A stretch of DNA of 64,000 bases from Pontivivens ytuae. Lineage in GTDB: Bacteria; Pseudomonadota; Alphaproteobacteria; Rhodobacterales; Rhodobacteraceae. The position numbers and the translations under genes are program-made. Shown in pieces: positions 25,543 through 34,608 of this stretch (position 1 is its first letter; every line of letters begins with the position of its first letter). The notes below the pieces were generated by a model. That model worked only from the letters and a program-made list of their open reading frames with translations. It was not told the DNA's origin and made no database searches. The stretch lies in assembly GCF_015679265.1 (NCBI RefSeq), contig NZ_CP064942.1, positions 1,272,001 through 1,336,000 on the forward strand. Reading direction: 5' to 3'.

Positions 25543-26793
25543 ATGCCTCGTCTCGTCATGAAGTTCGGCGGCACGTCCGTGGCCGACATCGACCGCATCC
25601 GCAATGCGGCGACCAAGGTGAAGCGTGAGATCGACGCGGGCTACGACGTGGCCGTCATCGTCTCCGCCATGTCGGGCAAGACCAACGAGCTGGTGGGCTG
25701 GGTCGATGAGGCATCGGTGGCGCCGGGCGCCAACCGCTCCGGCTTCTTCGACGCGCGGGAATATGACAGCGTGGTGGCGAGCGGCGAGCAGGTGACGGCG
25801 GGCCTGATGGCGCTGACGCTCCAGCAGATGGGGATCGACGCGCGGTCCTGGCTCGGCTGGCAGGTGCCGGTGAAGACCTCGTCGGCCCACGGCGTCGCCC
25901 GGATCGAGGAGATCGAGACCGAGGCGCTCGACGCCCGGTTCGCGCAAGGGACGCACGCGGTGATCGCGGGCTTCCAGGGGATCAGCGCGGAAGGGCGGAT
26001 CACGACGCTGGGCCGCGGCGGGTCGGACACCACCGCCGTCGCATTCGCCGCCGCCCTTGGCGCGGAGCGGTGCGATATCTACACGGACGTGGACGGGGTC
26101 TACACCACCGATCCGCGCATCACGAAGAAGGCGCGCAAGCTCGACCGGATCTCCTACGAGGAGATGCTGGAGCTCGCCTCGCTGGGGGCCAAAGTGCTTC
26201 AGGTCCGCTCGGTGGAGCTTGCGATGGCGCACAAGGTACGGCTCGCCGTGCGGTCGAGCTTTTCGGACGAGCCGGGCACGCTGGTCTGCGACGAGGAGGA
26301 AGTCATGGAATCGAATGTCATCTCGGGCGTCGCCTACAGCCGCGACGAGGCCAAGATCACGCTCTTGAACCTAAAGGACACGCCAGGCGTCGCTGCCGGC
26401 GTCTTCGGCCCGCTGGCCGAGGCCGGGGTGAACGTGGACATGATCATCCAGAACATCTCGGAAGAGGGGTTCACGGACATCACCTTCTCCTGCCCCGTGG
26501 ACCAGGTCGCGCGGGCGGTGAAGGCGATGGAGGATGGCAAGGCGTCGGGTGCGCTCGGCTACGAGGCGATGGTCACCGACGAGGACGTCGCCAAGATCTC
26601 CATCGTCGGGATCGGGATGCGGTCGCATGCGGGTGTGGCAAGCCGGATGTTTGAGGCGCTGAGCCGCGAGAACATCAACATCAAGGTCATCACGACGAGC
26701 GAGATCAAGGTGAGCGTCCTGGTGGACCGCAAGTACCTGGAGCTCGCCGTGCAGGCCCTCCACGACGAGTTCGAGCTGGAGAAGGCGGGGTAG
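25543..26793 (+). CDS. lysC: Aspartate kinase
   Basis: This enzyme phosphorylates aspartate, the first step to lysine, threonine, methionine and isoleucine. The 416-residue protein starts MPRLVMKFGGTSVADIDRI, the ATP-binding signature. The kinase domain has SGEQVTAGLMALTLQQMG and RGGSDTTAVAFAAALGA; two C-terminal ACT domains begin at about residue 265 and 345 and would give feedback control. An in-frame ATG (MESNVISGVAY, near 26305) is where some relatives start a separate regulatory beta subunit. GGGGGA lies upstream of the ATG. Confidence 0.96.
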   Translation: MPRLVMKFGGTSVADIDRIRNAATKVKREIDAGYDVAVIVSAMSGKTNELVGWVDEASVAPGANRSGFFDAREYDSVVASGEQVTAGLMALTLQQMGIDARSWLGWQVPVKTSSAHGVARIEEIETEALDARFAQGTHAVIAGFQGISAEGRITTLGRGGSDTTAVAFAAALGAERCDIYTDVDGVYTTDPRITKKARKLDRISYEEMLELASLGAKVLQVRSVELAMAHKVRLAVRSSFSDEPGTLVCDEEEVMESNVISGVAYSRDEAKITLLNLKDTPGVAAGVFGPLAEAGVNVDMIIQNISEEGFTDITFSCPVDQVARAVKAMEDGKASGALGYEAMVTDEDVAKISIVGIGMRSHAGVASRMFEALSRENINIKVITTSEIKVSVLVDRKYLELAVQALHDEFELEKAG

Positions 26794-26825
26794 CGCTCCC
26801 AGCGGCCGGAGCGGCTTCTACAGCA

Positions 26826-27404
26826 TCATACCGATGGAAAGCCCAGAACGACGATGGCGACCCCCTTGAGGGATTGCCGCCGCATCAGCACCGAACCCTC
26901 ATCAAAGGTCGTCATCCTGAAGATGAAGTAGTAGGCGAAGAGTGGCCAGAACCAGACCAGAAGGGCGATCACCCAGCCGAAGAGAAAGCACCACAGGACC
27001 ATCCCCGCGAACTCGACGATCCTGAGCGCGACAGGGCCGGGCCGTCGGTGCGGGCCCAGCCGGTCCACCAGCGTGCGAAACCAGATGGCGCCCGCGGCCG
27101 GTGCGACCGGTGCAAAGATGAAGTAGCCAATCTCGATATAGGCCGCGGGCAGTGACCGCTGGCTTTCGATGAGCCATCCGTAGAAGTACGAGACGAGCGC
27201 ATCCACACCGAGACTGTCGATGAGAAGGTCGATCAGCGCCGCGACGCCCGTCGTAGGCGGCACCGTTCCGGCGAGCGCCGCACTGACGTTGATCCCCGCA
27301 CGGGCCGAGACCAACACTCCCGCCATCACGATGTAGGCCGCTATGATCTGTGCGGCCGACGGTATCCTGGCGATAAGACTGCCATTGGCGTCGTCTTCGA
27401 ACAT
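26826..27404 (-). CDS. Hypothetical multi-pass membrane protein
   Basis: This 192-residue protein has about four hydrophobic segments, near 18-35, 90-112, 132-160 and 176-190, including WCFLFGWVIALLVWFWPLFA. No family is recognised. No clear ribosome site precedes the ATG, so the start could be further in. The gene is convergent with lysC and lies 32 bases from it, and is divergent from the YbdK-type ligase. Nothing in the sequence points to a function. Confidence 0.6.
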   Translation of the reverse strand: MFEDDANGSLIARIPSAAQIIAAYIVMAGVLVSARAGINVSAALAGTVPPTTGVAALIDLLIDSLGVDALVSYFYGWLIESQRSLPAAYIEIGYFIFAPVAPAAGAIWFRTLVDRLGPHRRPGPVALRIVEFAGMVLWCFLFGWVIALLVWFWPLFAYYFIFRMTTFDEGSVLMRRQSLKGVAIVVLGFPSV

Positions 27405-27690
27405 GGCGCCGAACTCGATGCGAACTTCGGGTCGGTCCCGATATACCGGATGACCGTGAAGGGCCTGTGATCAGGGTGTGAGAGGCCGCGGGCGGCGCGT
27501 CGGCGAGGCCGTGCCGAGGCTGGCCAGGGACCATCTCCGGTGGAGCCGCCCTTTCGCGGGCGAGTTGTCGCGACTGTCTAGTCCGCTCACGAGCCAAAGC
27601 GCCGCATTTCCAGCCCGGATCCTTGCACTGTGGTCCATTCCCGGGCCTGATCGGCGGACAGAACATGATGGCGGCAGTGAAGGAGATCGG

Positions 27691-28827
27691 ATGAAGGACA
27701 ACGGCACCCCCTCCTTCACGTTGGGGATCGAGGAGGAGTATCTGCTCGTCGATCGGGAGACGATGGACCTCGTGGCGGCACCCGAGGCGCTGATGTCGAA
27801 CTGCCTCGACCGGCTGGGCGACAAGGTGAGCCCGGAATTCCTGCAATGCCAGATCGAGGTCGGGACCGGTGTGTGCCGGACCGTGGCCGAGGCGCGGGAG
27901 GATCTGGCGGGTCTGCGGCGCGGGGTGCGGGATGCGGCGGCTGAGTACGGGCTGGCGCCGATTGCCGTCTCCACCCATCCCTTCGCCGACTGGCACAAGC
28001 AGCGCTTCACCGACAAGGAGCGGTACCGGGAGCTGGAAAAGGACCTCGCCGGGGTCGCGCACCGGATGCTGATCTGCGGCATGCACGTGCATGTGGGGAT
28101 CGAGGATGACGACCTGCGGATCGATCTGCTGAACCAGTTTCCCTACTTCCTGCCGCATCTGCTGGCGCTGTCGGCGTCGTCTCCGTTCTGGGAGGGGAAC
28201 GAGACGGGGCTGCATTCCTACCGGCTGACGGTGTTCGACAACCTGCCGCGCACGGGCCTGCCGCCGCGCTTTGCCAGCTTTGCCGAGTACAAGCGGTCGA
28301 TCGACGCGATCATCGGGGCGGAGATCATCGAGGACGCGACCAAGATCTGGTGGGACCTGCGGCCCTCCGACCGCTTTCCGACCCTGGAGTCGCGGATCTG
28401 CGACGTGACGCCCCGGCTCGACGATGCGATCGCGATCGCTGCACTCACTCAGAGTATCTTTCGCATGCTCTGCGCGCTGCGGCGGCAGAACCAGCGGTGG
28501 CGGATCTACGATCGGTTCCTGGTGGAGGAGAACCGCTGGCGGGCCCAGCGCTACGGGCCGACGGACGGGCTGATCGATTTCGGCATGGCGAAGGTGGTGC
28601 CGTTCGACGAGCTGATCGCCGATCTCATCGAGCTGGTGGCCCCCCATGCGGAGGAGCTGGGCTGCCTTACCGAAGTGCAGAGCGTCACCGGCATCCTGGC
28701 GCGCGGAACGAGTGCTTCGCGACAGCGAACCGTGCTGCAGGAGGCGCTGGATGCGGGCGCCGACCGGGCGCAGGCGCTGCGGGAGGTCGTGCGCGCACTG
28801 GTGGCGGATTTCAGCGAGGGGCTTTGA
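27691..28827 (+). CDS. Carboxylate-amine ligase, YbdK family (GCS2)
   Basis: This 378-residue enzyme of the glutamate-cysteine ligase 2 family forms an amide bond using ATP; YbdK itself has weak gamma-glutamylcysteine synthetase activity. The N-terminal [18 protein letters not shown] holds the metal and ATP-binding glutamates. [11 protein letters not shown] near 130 and [20 protein letters not shown] near 225 are family motifs. AAGGAG sits 6 bases before ATG 27691. The physiological substrate in Rhodobacterales is not established. The gene stands alone, with a promoter-like gap on each side. Confidence 0.9.
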   Translation: MKDNGTPSFTLGIEEEYLLVDRETMDLVAAPEALMSNCLDRLGDKVSPEFLQCQIEVGTGVCRTVAEAREDLAGLRRGVRDAAAEYGLAPIAVSTHPFADWHKQRFTDKERYRELEKDLAGVAHRMLICGMHVHVGIEDDDLRIDLLNQFPYFLPHLLALSASSPFWEGNETGLHSYRLTVFDNLPRTGLPPRFASFAEYKRSIDAIIGAEIIEDATKIWWDLRPSDRFPTLESRICDVTPRLDDAIAIAALTQSIFRMLCALRRQNQRWRIYDRFLVEENRWRAQRYGPTDGLIDFGMAKVVPFDELIADLIELVAPHAEELGCLTEVQSVTGILARGTSASRQRTVLQEALDAGADRAQALREVVRALVADFSEGL

Positions 28828-28869
28828 GAGCAATGCCTCGTGGCAGTGGCGAACCCCCGCTAATCGCTT

Positions 28870-28886
28870 CAAATGCGTTGCATTTG
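28870..28886 (+). terminator. Hairpin after the YbdK-type ligase gene
   Basis: Perfect 7-bp stem CAAATGC/GCATTTG with a GTT loop, 43 bases beyond the stop codon. There is no T-tract, so the call rests on position and symmetry. Confidence 0.45.
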
Positions 28887-28966
28887 GCGTCGATGCGGTC
28901 CCTGCGCCCTTGAAAACCGGCCCGTCCTCGCCGAAACCGCGACACGGCGATGTTGGACGGATGGCC

Positions 28967-28996
28967 TTGAGGCCCTTTGCCGCACGTCGTTATAGT
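28967..28996 (+). promoter_or_regulatory. Candidate ptsP promoter
   Basis: TTGAGG (28967-28972) and TATAGT (28991-28996) are separated by 18 bases, and the -10 box is 38 bases upstream of the ptsP start. This is a good sigma70-type match by eye. Confidence 0.5.
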
Positions 28997-29034
28997 GCTG
29001 CGTACACCCTTTGTCTCAACGTGAGAGCCCGCAG

Positions 29035-31290
29035 ATGAACGCACCGGCCCGCGGGGCCTCTTCCCGTGTCCTGCTCCAGAAGCTTCGTGACGTGCTCGCT
29101 TCGCGCGAGGGTGGCCAGGAGCGCCTGGACAAGATCGTGCGCGTCATCGCCGCCACGATGGAGACGGAGGTGTGCTCCATCTACCTGCGGCGGGACGCGC
29201 GGACGCTGGAGCTGTGCGCGACGGAAGGCCTGAACGCGGAGGCCGTGCACCGCACGCGGATGCGCTTCGGCCAGGGTCTTGTCGGCCGGGTGGCGGAGAC
29301 GGGGCGGCCCGTGAACACGGCGAACGCCCCGCGCACCCAGGGCTTCCGCTACATGCCCGAGACGGGGGAGGAGATCTATTCCGGCTTCCTCGGCGTGCCG
29401 ATCCAGCGGCTGGGCGAGGCGCTCGGCGTGCTCGTGGTGCAGAACAAGGCGGAGCGGGCATTTTCGGACGACGACCTGCACGGGCTGGAAGTGATCGCGA
29501 TGGTGATCGCGGAGATGACGGAGGCGGGGGCCTTCACCGGCACCGCCGGTGCGTCGGTCGTCACGCCGCACCAGGGCCCGGTCTTCTTCAAGGGCGTACA
29601 GGGGCAGGAGGGCGTGGCCGAGGGGCCTGTGCTGCTCCACGACCCGCATATCGTGATCGCGGAGCCCGTCAGCGACGACCCGGAGGCGGAGCTCGCCCGG
29701 CTGCACGTGGCGCTTCACAAGCTGCGGGGCGAGGTCGACCGCATGCTCGACGACGACGCGGTGGAAGAGACGGGCGAGGCGGCGGAGGTTCTGCAGACCT
29801 ACGCGATGTTCGCGCGTGACCGGAGCTGGATCGCCCGGATCGAGCAGGGCATCAACGAGGGTCTCGCCGCAGAGGTGGCGGTGGAGAAGGAGCAGTCGTC
29901 CATCCGTCAGCGCATGGCGCGGATGTCCGATCCGTATCTGCGGGAGCGGTTCCACGACCTCGACGACCTGTCGAACCGGCTGTTGCGCCTGCTCTCCGGC
30001 CAGCGGTCGGAGAAGGGCGGCGTGCCGCATGGCGCGATCCTCGTCGCGCGCAATATCGGCCCGGCGGAGCTGCTGGATTACGGCCGGCGGCTGGGCGGCG
30101 TGGTGCTGGAGGAAGGGGCCGTCAGCTCCCACGCCGTGATCGTGGCGCGCGCGCTCGCGATCCCGCTGGTCCTGCAATGCGGCCGCGTGGCGCGGGAGGC
30201 GCTGGACGGTGACACGATCCTTGTCGATGGCGATGAGGGGCTGGTGCACCTGCGGCCCGAGGACAGCGTGCGCACCGCGTTCCGTGAGAAGATCGCGATG
30301 CGCGAGGAGGCGCAGCAGAAATATGCGGAGCTGCGCGACCTGCCGGCCTCCGCCCTCTGCGGCTCCATCGTCTCGCTCCACATGAACGCGGGCCTGATGG
30401 CCGACCTGCCCTCGCTCACCGGATCGGGGGCGGAGGGTGTGGGTCTCTACCGGACCGAGCTGCAATTCCTCGTCCGCTCCAAGGTGCCGCGGCGGGCGGA
30501 GCAGGCGGCGCTCTACTCGCGGATCCTCGATGCGGGCAAGGGCAAGCGGGTGGTGTTCCGCACCCTCGACATCGGGTCGGACAAGGTGCTGCCCTACATG
30601 CGCCCGGCCGACGAGCCGAACCCGGCGCTCGGCTGGCGGGCGATCCGGCTGGGCCTCGACCGGCGCGGCGTGATGCGGATGCAGTTGCAGAGCCTCATCC
30701 GGGGGGCGAAGGGGCGGCCGCTCTCGGTCATGTTCCCGATGATCGCGCAGTTCGAGGAGTTCAAGGCCGCGCGCAAGATGGTGCTCGACGAGATCGAGCG
30801 GGAGCGCAAGCTCGGCCACGTCCTGCCCTCGAATGTCGAGGTCGGCGCGATGCTGGAGACGCCGAGCCTCGCCTTCGCGCCGGAGGCGTTCTTCGAACTC
30901 GTCGACTTCATCTCGATCGGCGGCAACGACCTCAAGCAGTTCTTCTTCGCCGCGGATCGGGAGAACGAGCGCGTGCGCCGCCGCTACGACACGCTCAACG
31001 TGAGCTATCTGAGCTTCATCGGCCAGATCGTCGGGCGCTGCGCGGAGCATCAGACCCCGGTGAGCTTCTGCGGTGAGGATGCGGGGCGACCGGTGGAGGC
31101 GGCGTGCTTCGCCGCGATGGGGCTGCGTGCGCTGTCGATGCGGCCCGCGAGCATCGGGCCGGTGAAGCATCTGCTGCGGCAGGTGGACCTCGACGAGATC
31201 CGGACCGTGATCGACTATGCCCGCACCAGCGGTGCGCAGAGCGTGCGGCCCTCGGTCGAGGGCTTCCTGCGCGAGCGCGGCCTGATCTGA
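29035..31290 (+). CDS. ptsP: Phosphoenolpyruvate-protein phosphotransferase PtsP (EI-Ntr)
   Basis: PtsP takes phosphate from phosphoenolpyruvate and passes it to NPr in the nitrogen-related PTS, a regulatory chain. The 751-residue protein has an N-terminal GAF domain (about 20-165), then the HPr-binding region and the phospho-histidine motif EGAVSSHAVIVARALAIPLV near 365. The PEP-binding barrel has GVGLYRTELQFLVR near 478, FRTLDIGSDK, FMFPMI-type strands, and SIGGNDLKQFFFA near 635, with the catalytic Cys in VSFCGEDAG near 685. The ATG at 29035 is preferred; an in-frame TTG at 29011 is possible. Confidence 0.96.
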   Translation: MNAPARGASSRVLLQKLRDVLASREGGQERLDKIVRVIAATMETEVCSIYLRRDARTLELCATEGLNAEAVHRTRMRFGQGLVGRVAETGRPVNTANAPRTQGFRYMPETGEEIYSGFLGVPIQRLGEALGVLVVQNKAERAFSDDDLHGLEVIAMVIAEMTEAGAFTGTAGASVVTPHQGPVFFKGVQGQEGVAEGPVLLHDPHIVIAEPVSDDPEAELARLHVALHKLRGEVDRMLDDDAVEETGEAAEVLQTYAMFARDRSWIARIEQGINEGLAAEVAVEKEQSSIRQRMARMSDPYLRERFHDLDDLSNRLLRLLSGQRSEKGGVPHGAILVARNIGPAELLDYGRRLGGVVLEEGAVSSHAVIVARALAIPLVLQCGRVAREALDGDTILVDGDEGLVHLRPEDSVRTAFREKIAMREEAQQKYAELRDLPASALCGSIVSLHMNAGLMADLPSLTGSGAEGVGLYRTELQFLVRSKVPRRAEQAALYSRILDAGKGKRVVFRTLDIGSDKVLPYMRPADEPNPALGWRAIRLGLDRRGVMRMQLQSLIRGAKGRPLSVMFPMIAQFEEFKAARKMVLDEIERERKLGHVLPSNVEVGAMLETPSLAFAPEAFFELVDFISIGGNDLKQFFFAADRENERVRRRYDTLNVSYLSFIGQIVGRCAEHQTPVSFCGEDAGRPVEAACFAAMGLRALSMRPASIGPVKHLLRQVDLDEIRTVIDYARTSGAQSVRPSVEGFLRERGLI

Positions 31291-31299
31291 GCCGCGACG

Positions 31300-31707
31300 G
31301 TGAGCGATGCGTTCACATCGCTCACGGGACGTTGGAGCGGGACCTACGCCTATCCGCGCGGCCTCGCAGACCCCGTGCATTTCGCCGCCGACCTGGTGGA
31401 GGAGGACGGAACCATCCGCGGTCAGGTGGTCGAGCCCAACACGATCGTTCCGGGCGGGCCGAAGATGCTCGACGCCGACCTGCATGGGGAGCGGACGGGG
31501 CGCGAGGTCACGTTCTCCAAGACCTACACGTTGCGGTTTCGTCATCATGCTCTGGTCCATTATGAAGGCACGGCGAGCGCCGATCTGGGGACCATCACCG
31601 GGCGCTGGGTGATCCTCGGGCCGCACGCGCTGAGCGGCCGGTTCTCCATGCGCCGCCCGGCGCGGGAGGCCCGGAAGGTCGAAATGGAAGACAGCGTCGA
31701 GGTCTGA
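31300..31707 (+). CDS. Hypothetical protein, beta-rich
   Basis: This 135-residue cytosolic protein starts with GTG, 9 bases after ptsP. It has no recognised domain. Alternating hydrophobic strands with glycine turns (LTGRWSGTYAY, HFAADLVEEDGTIRGQV, GTITGRWVILG) suggest a small beta-barrel resembling lipocalin-like or DUF1579-type proteins, but this is only a structural impression. It is likely co-transcribed with the DUF3291-type gene 3 bases downstream. Confidence 0.72.
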   Translation: MSDAFTSLTGRWSGTYAYPRGLADPVHFAADLVEEDGTIRGQVVEPNTIVPGGPKMLDADLHGERTGREVTFSKTYTLRFRHHALVHYEGTASADLGTITGRWVILGPHALSGRFSMRRPAREARKVEMEDSVEV

Positions 31708-31710
31708 CGG

Positions 31711-32238
31711 ATGGCATGTGTCGCACTCTACACCTTCGGGATCTTCGTCCGCCCCGCGGATGCTCCGGCGAATGACGGCTTTCGCGAGATGAACGACCCG
31801 ATCTTCGAGATCGTGGATCGCGCGCCGGGCCTGATCGCGCGGTCGGGCTATGCGGACGAGCCGGAGGGGCCCGCGTCCTGGGGGCCGGAGGTCTATCCGC
31901 GCTGGTATGTGGAGCGGGGCGACGGCTGGTCGCCCGCCACCCTGTCGTTGTGGGAGAGCATGGAGGCGGCCTTTGCCTTCAGCTATTCCGGGATGCATGC
32001 CGAGGCGCTGAAGCGCGGGGCCGAGTGGTTCCGCCCGCCCGAATGGCCGCCCTACGCGCTGTGGTGGCATGAAGGCGACGAGCGGCCGACCTGGGCGGAT
32101 GGGGTGGCGCGTCACGCGCATCTCGACGCGCACGGGGCGACGGCGCAGGCCTTCACGTTCAAGGAGGCGTTCGATACGGCGGGCGCGCCGATGCGCCTCG
32201 CCCGCGACTGGCGCCGGCATCGGGAGGGGGCGGCATGA
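31711..32238 (+). CDS. DUF3291-like protein
   Basis: This 175-residue cytosolic protein begins MACVALYTFGIFVRPAD. The pattern fits the DUF3291 family, a dimeric alpha/beta-barrel-like fold related to monooxygenase-type proteins: an early strand, then FREMNDPIFEIVDRAPGLIA, YALWWHEGDERPT, and a C-terminal GATAQAFTFKEAFD. Activity in the family is unknown. Its stop overlaps the haloalkane dehalogenase start by 4 bases (ATGA), so the two products are likely made together; this makes an accessory oxidation step conceivable. Confidence 0.8.
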   Translation: MACVALYTFGIFVRPADAPANDGFREMNDPIFEIVDRAPGLIARSGYADEPEGPASWGPEVYPRWYVERGDGWSPATLSLWESMEAAFAFSYSGMHAEALKRGAEWFRPPEWPPYALWWHEGDERPTWADGVARHAHLDAHGATAQAFTFKEAFDTAGAPMRLARDWRRHREGAA

Positions 32239-33122
32239 CCCATCCGGAGTTCGGCGAGATCGTTCGGACGCCCGACGCGGCGTTCGAGGCCCTGCCCGGC
32301 TATCCCTTCGCGCCGCATTGGGCGGAGGTCGAGGGGCTGCGGATGCATTTCGTCGAGGAGGGCGCGGGCGATCGCGTCTGGCTCTGTCTCCACGGTCAGC
32401 CGACCTGGAGCTACCTCTACCGCCGCATGATCCCTGTGCTGGTCGAGGCCGGGCAGCGGGTGGTCGCCCCCGACCTGATCGGCTTCGGCAAGTCGGACAA
32501 GCCGATGGACGACGCGGTCTATACCTTCGACTTCCACCGGTGGATGCTGCTGGGCTTTCTGGCGGAGTTGCAGGCGAAACGCATCACGCTCGTCGTGCAG
32601 GACTGGGGCGGGCTCCTGGGCCTGACGCTGCCGATGGAGGACGCGCGCATTGACCGGCTGCTGATCCTGAACACGACGCTGGCCACCGGAGAGGCGCCAG
32701 GCGAGGGCTTCCTCGCGTGGCGGGCGTTCGTGGCCGGGAACCCGGATTTCTCGATCAGCCGGCTGATGCAGCGCTCCTGCCCCCACCTGACGGAGGCGGA
32801 GGCCGCGGCCTACAACGCGCCCTTCCCCGATGCGCAGTACCGGGCGGGGGTGCGGCGGTTTCCGCAGTTGGTGCCGACAACGCCGGAGGATGCAGGCGTA
32901 GACGTCTCCCGCCGCGCCGCGCGGTTCCTGTCGGAGGACTGGCGGGGCCGAAGCTGGATGACCTATGGCGCACAGGACCCGGTCTTCGGCGCGGAGGTGA
33001 TGGAGGCGATGGCCGCCACGGTCCGCGGCTGCCCGCCCCCGGTGCCCCGCCCGGAAGCCGGGCACTTCACCCAGGAATGGGGTGAAGCGATCGCGCGGGA
33101 GGCTTTGGTGGAGCTGGGCTGA
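32235..33122 (+). CDS. Haloalkane dehalogenase, HLD-I (DhlA-like) subfamily
   Basis: This alpha/beta-hydrolase of 295 residues is predicted to cleave carbon-halogen bonds of haloalkanes. HGQPTWSYLYR near 53-63 forms the oxyanion region. The nucleophile is D123 in VVQDWGG, with W124 next to it as halide binder, and a second halide Trp is W162 in FLAWRAF, matching W125 and W175 of DhlA. The acid is the Asp in YGAQDPVFG and the base the His in EAGHFTQEWGE. It is cytosolic. Sequence similarity to DhlA continues in the cap (LTEAEAAAYNAPFPD). Epoxide hydrolase was considered, but the halide tryptophans favour dehalogenase. Confidence 0.9.
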   Translation: MTHPEFGEIVRTPDAAFEALPGYPFAPHWAEVEGLRMHFVEEGAGDRVWLCLHGQPTWSYLYRRMIPVLVEAGQRVVAPDLIGFGKSDKPMDDAVYTFDFHRWMLLGFLAELQAKRITLVVQDWGGLLGLTLPMEDARIDRLLILNTTLATGEAPGEGFLAWRAFVAGNPDFSISRLMQRSCPHLTEAEAAAYNAPFPDAQYRAGVRRFPQLVPTTPEDAGVDVSRRAARFLSEDWRGRSWMTYGAQDPVFGAEVMEAMAATVRGCPPPVPRPEAGHFTQEWGEAIAREALVELG

Positions 33123-33219
33123 GGCGTCACTTCGAGGCGGAGAGGTCGGCGTTTGCTTGCGTTCGGGAGCACGCCGCATGCTCTGTTCCGGCGTCCTCCG
33201 GATCCATTCAGGAAGCGGA

Positions 33220-33464
33220 GGGCAGCGCCCGACCCTGGGTGGGCGCTCCTCGACATCGCTTCCTGGCACCAGCCGCGCCAAGCTAGTGCGGGAGGTGCTG
33301 CTTGCGACGGCGCAAAAGCGCCCTCCCATGGGGAGGGTCGGGCGCTGCCCGGCCTGTCAGCCGGGCGGGAAGGGGCTTCCATTCTCCACCGCCCCGGACT
33401 TGATCCGGGGTCTTTCGCCGCTGGCACCAAAGCAGGCGGACGGCCCCGGCTCGGGGGCCGGGGC
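33220..33464. repeat. Structured non-coding region with inverted repeats
   Basis: This lies in a 523-base gap (33123-33645) with no credible gene. A perfect 17-base inverted repeat, GGGCAGCGCCCGACCCT at 33220-33236, pairs with 33334-33350. Inside or beside it are hairpins GGCGC-AAAA-GCGCC (33309-33322) and CCCTCCC-ATG-GGGAGGG (33321-33337). Further on are CCCCGGA-CTTGA-TCCGGGG (33392-33410) and GCCCCGGC/GCCGGGGC (33443-33464). The 33392 palindrome shares its core with unit B at 13352. Confidence 0.7.
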
Positions 33465-33645
33465 GGTAACAACGAAATGCGCGGGAACTCATCTTCAGAC
33501 ATACTCGCGCATCTGGGAGCAACTTTCGCCCCCGGAAGCGCAGCCCAACACCCCCCCAAACAGCCATTCACCATCACACCAAGGCGGCAAATCCGGCGGA
33601 CGGCCCCTACATCTTCCTCAGACCCACCCGTCACGGAGATGTCCC

Positions 33646-34563
33646 ATGACCCGTCCCGGCCTGCCGCCCCTGCCCTATGACGAATGGCGCGAGACGCGCG
33701 ACAGTCTGCATCTCTTCTGCCAGATCGTGGGCAAGATGCGGATGGGTGCGCATCCGAAGCTCAATCACTGGTGGCACGTGACGCTCTATCCCGACACGCG
33801 CGGCCTAACCACGGGGCGGGTGCCCTGTGGCAACGGGGCGTTCCGCATCGACCTAGATCTGCTCGACCACGTGGTGCGGGTGACGGCGAATGACGGGCGG
33901 CACACCGGCTTCGACATTCCGGGGCTGAGTGCGGCGGGCTTTCTCGAACGGTTGCGGACGGAGATGAAGGATCTCGGCTTCGAGGTCCCGATCGTGGCGA
34001 AACCCTACGAGCACCCCTCCACTATCCCGTTCGAGGAGGATACCGCACCGCGCGTCTACGACACCGAGGCGGCGACACGCTATTGGCAGGCGCTCTGCTC
34101 CATCGCATCGATCTTCGAGACGTGGCGGGGGCGCTTTGCGGGCAAGCAGACGCCGGTGCACCTCTTCTGGCACTCCTTCGACCTCGTGGTCACCCGCTTC
34201 TCCGGCCGCGCCGCGCCGATGGAGAGCGAGAACCAGGTGGAGCGTGAGGCCTACAGCCACGAGGTGGTGAGCGTCGGGTTCTGGCCGGGCGACGCGAAGG
34301 TGCGCAAGCCCGCCTTCTACGCCTATGCCTATCCGGAGCCCGCGGGCCTGCGCGAGCTTGCCCTGCCCCATGGCGAGATCATTGCGCAGGGGGGCGGGAG
34401 CCTCGCGCTGCTCGATTACGAGACGATGCGGACGGCGGAAGATCCACCGGCCGTCCTGCTCGACTTTCTCGACGGGTTCTACGAGGGTGCGGCCCGGCTC
34501 GGCGGGTGGGAGCAGGCGGCGATGGCGCCGCCGCACCGGGTGGAGGCTGTCAGCCCCGCCTGA
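33646..34563 (+). CDS. DUF5996 family protein
   Basis: This 305-residue cytosolic protein is recognised as DUF5996 from YDEWRETRDSLHLFCQIVGK near residue 10 and KLNHWWHVTLYPDTRGLTTG near 38, together with LFWHSFDLVVTRFSGR near 180 and VSVGFWPGD near 215. Conserved His and Trp residues suggest a binding or catalytic pocket, but the family has no assigned function. GGAG lies 7 bases upstream of ATG 33646. It is followed 45 bases later by hemC on the same strand. Confidence 0.85.
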   Translation: MTRPGLPPLPYDEWRETRDSLHLFCQIVGKMRMGAHPKLNHWWHVTLYPDTRGLTTGRVPCGNGAFRIDLDLLDHVVRVTANDGRHTGFDIPGLSAAGFLERLRTEMKDLGFEVPIVAKPYEHPSTIPFEEDTAPRVYDTEAATRYWQALCSIASIFETWRGRFAGKQTPVHLFWHSFDLVVTRFSGRAAPMESENQVEREAYSHEVVSVGFWPGDAKVRKPAFYAYAYPEPAGLRELALPHGEIIAQGGGSLALLDYETMRTAEDPPAVLLDFLDGFYEGAARLGGWEQAAMAPPHRVEAVSPA

Positions 34564-34608
34564 CATCCCCGATTGCGGCGGAGCGGTGTGGCGGTCTATG
34601 GGTGGGGC

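Noticed and set aside
26305..26793. Separate gene for an aspartate kinase beta subunit
   Set aside because: An in-frame ATG exists, but no convincing ribosome site was identified, so it is only mentioned as a possibility.
28990..32220. A 1076-codon open frame on the minus strand opposite ptsP and its neighbours
   Set aside because: It is antisense to well-recognised ptsP motifs, has a low-complexity Arg/His/Leu composition, and has no recognisable family.
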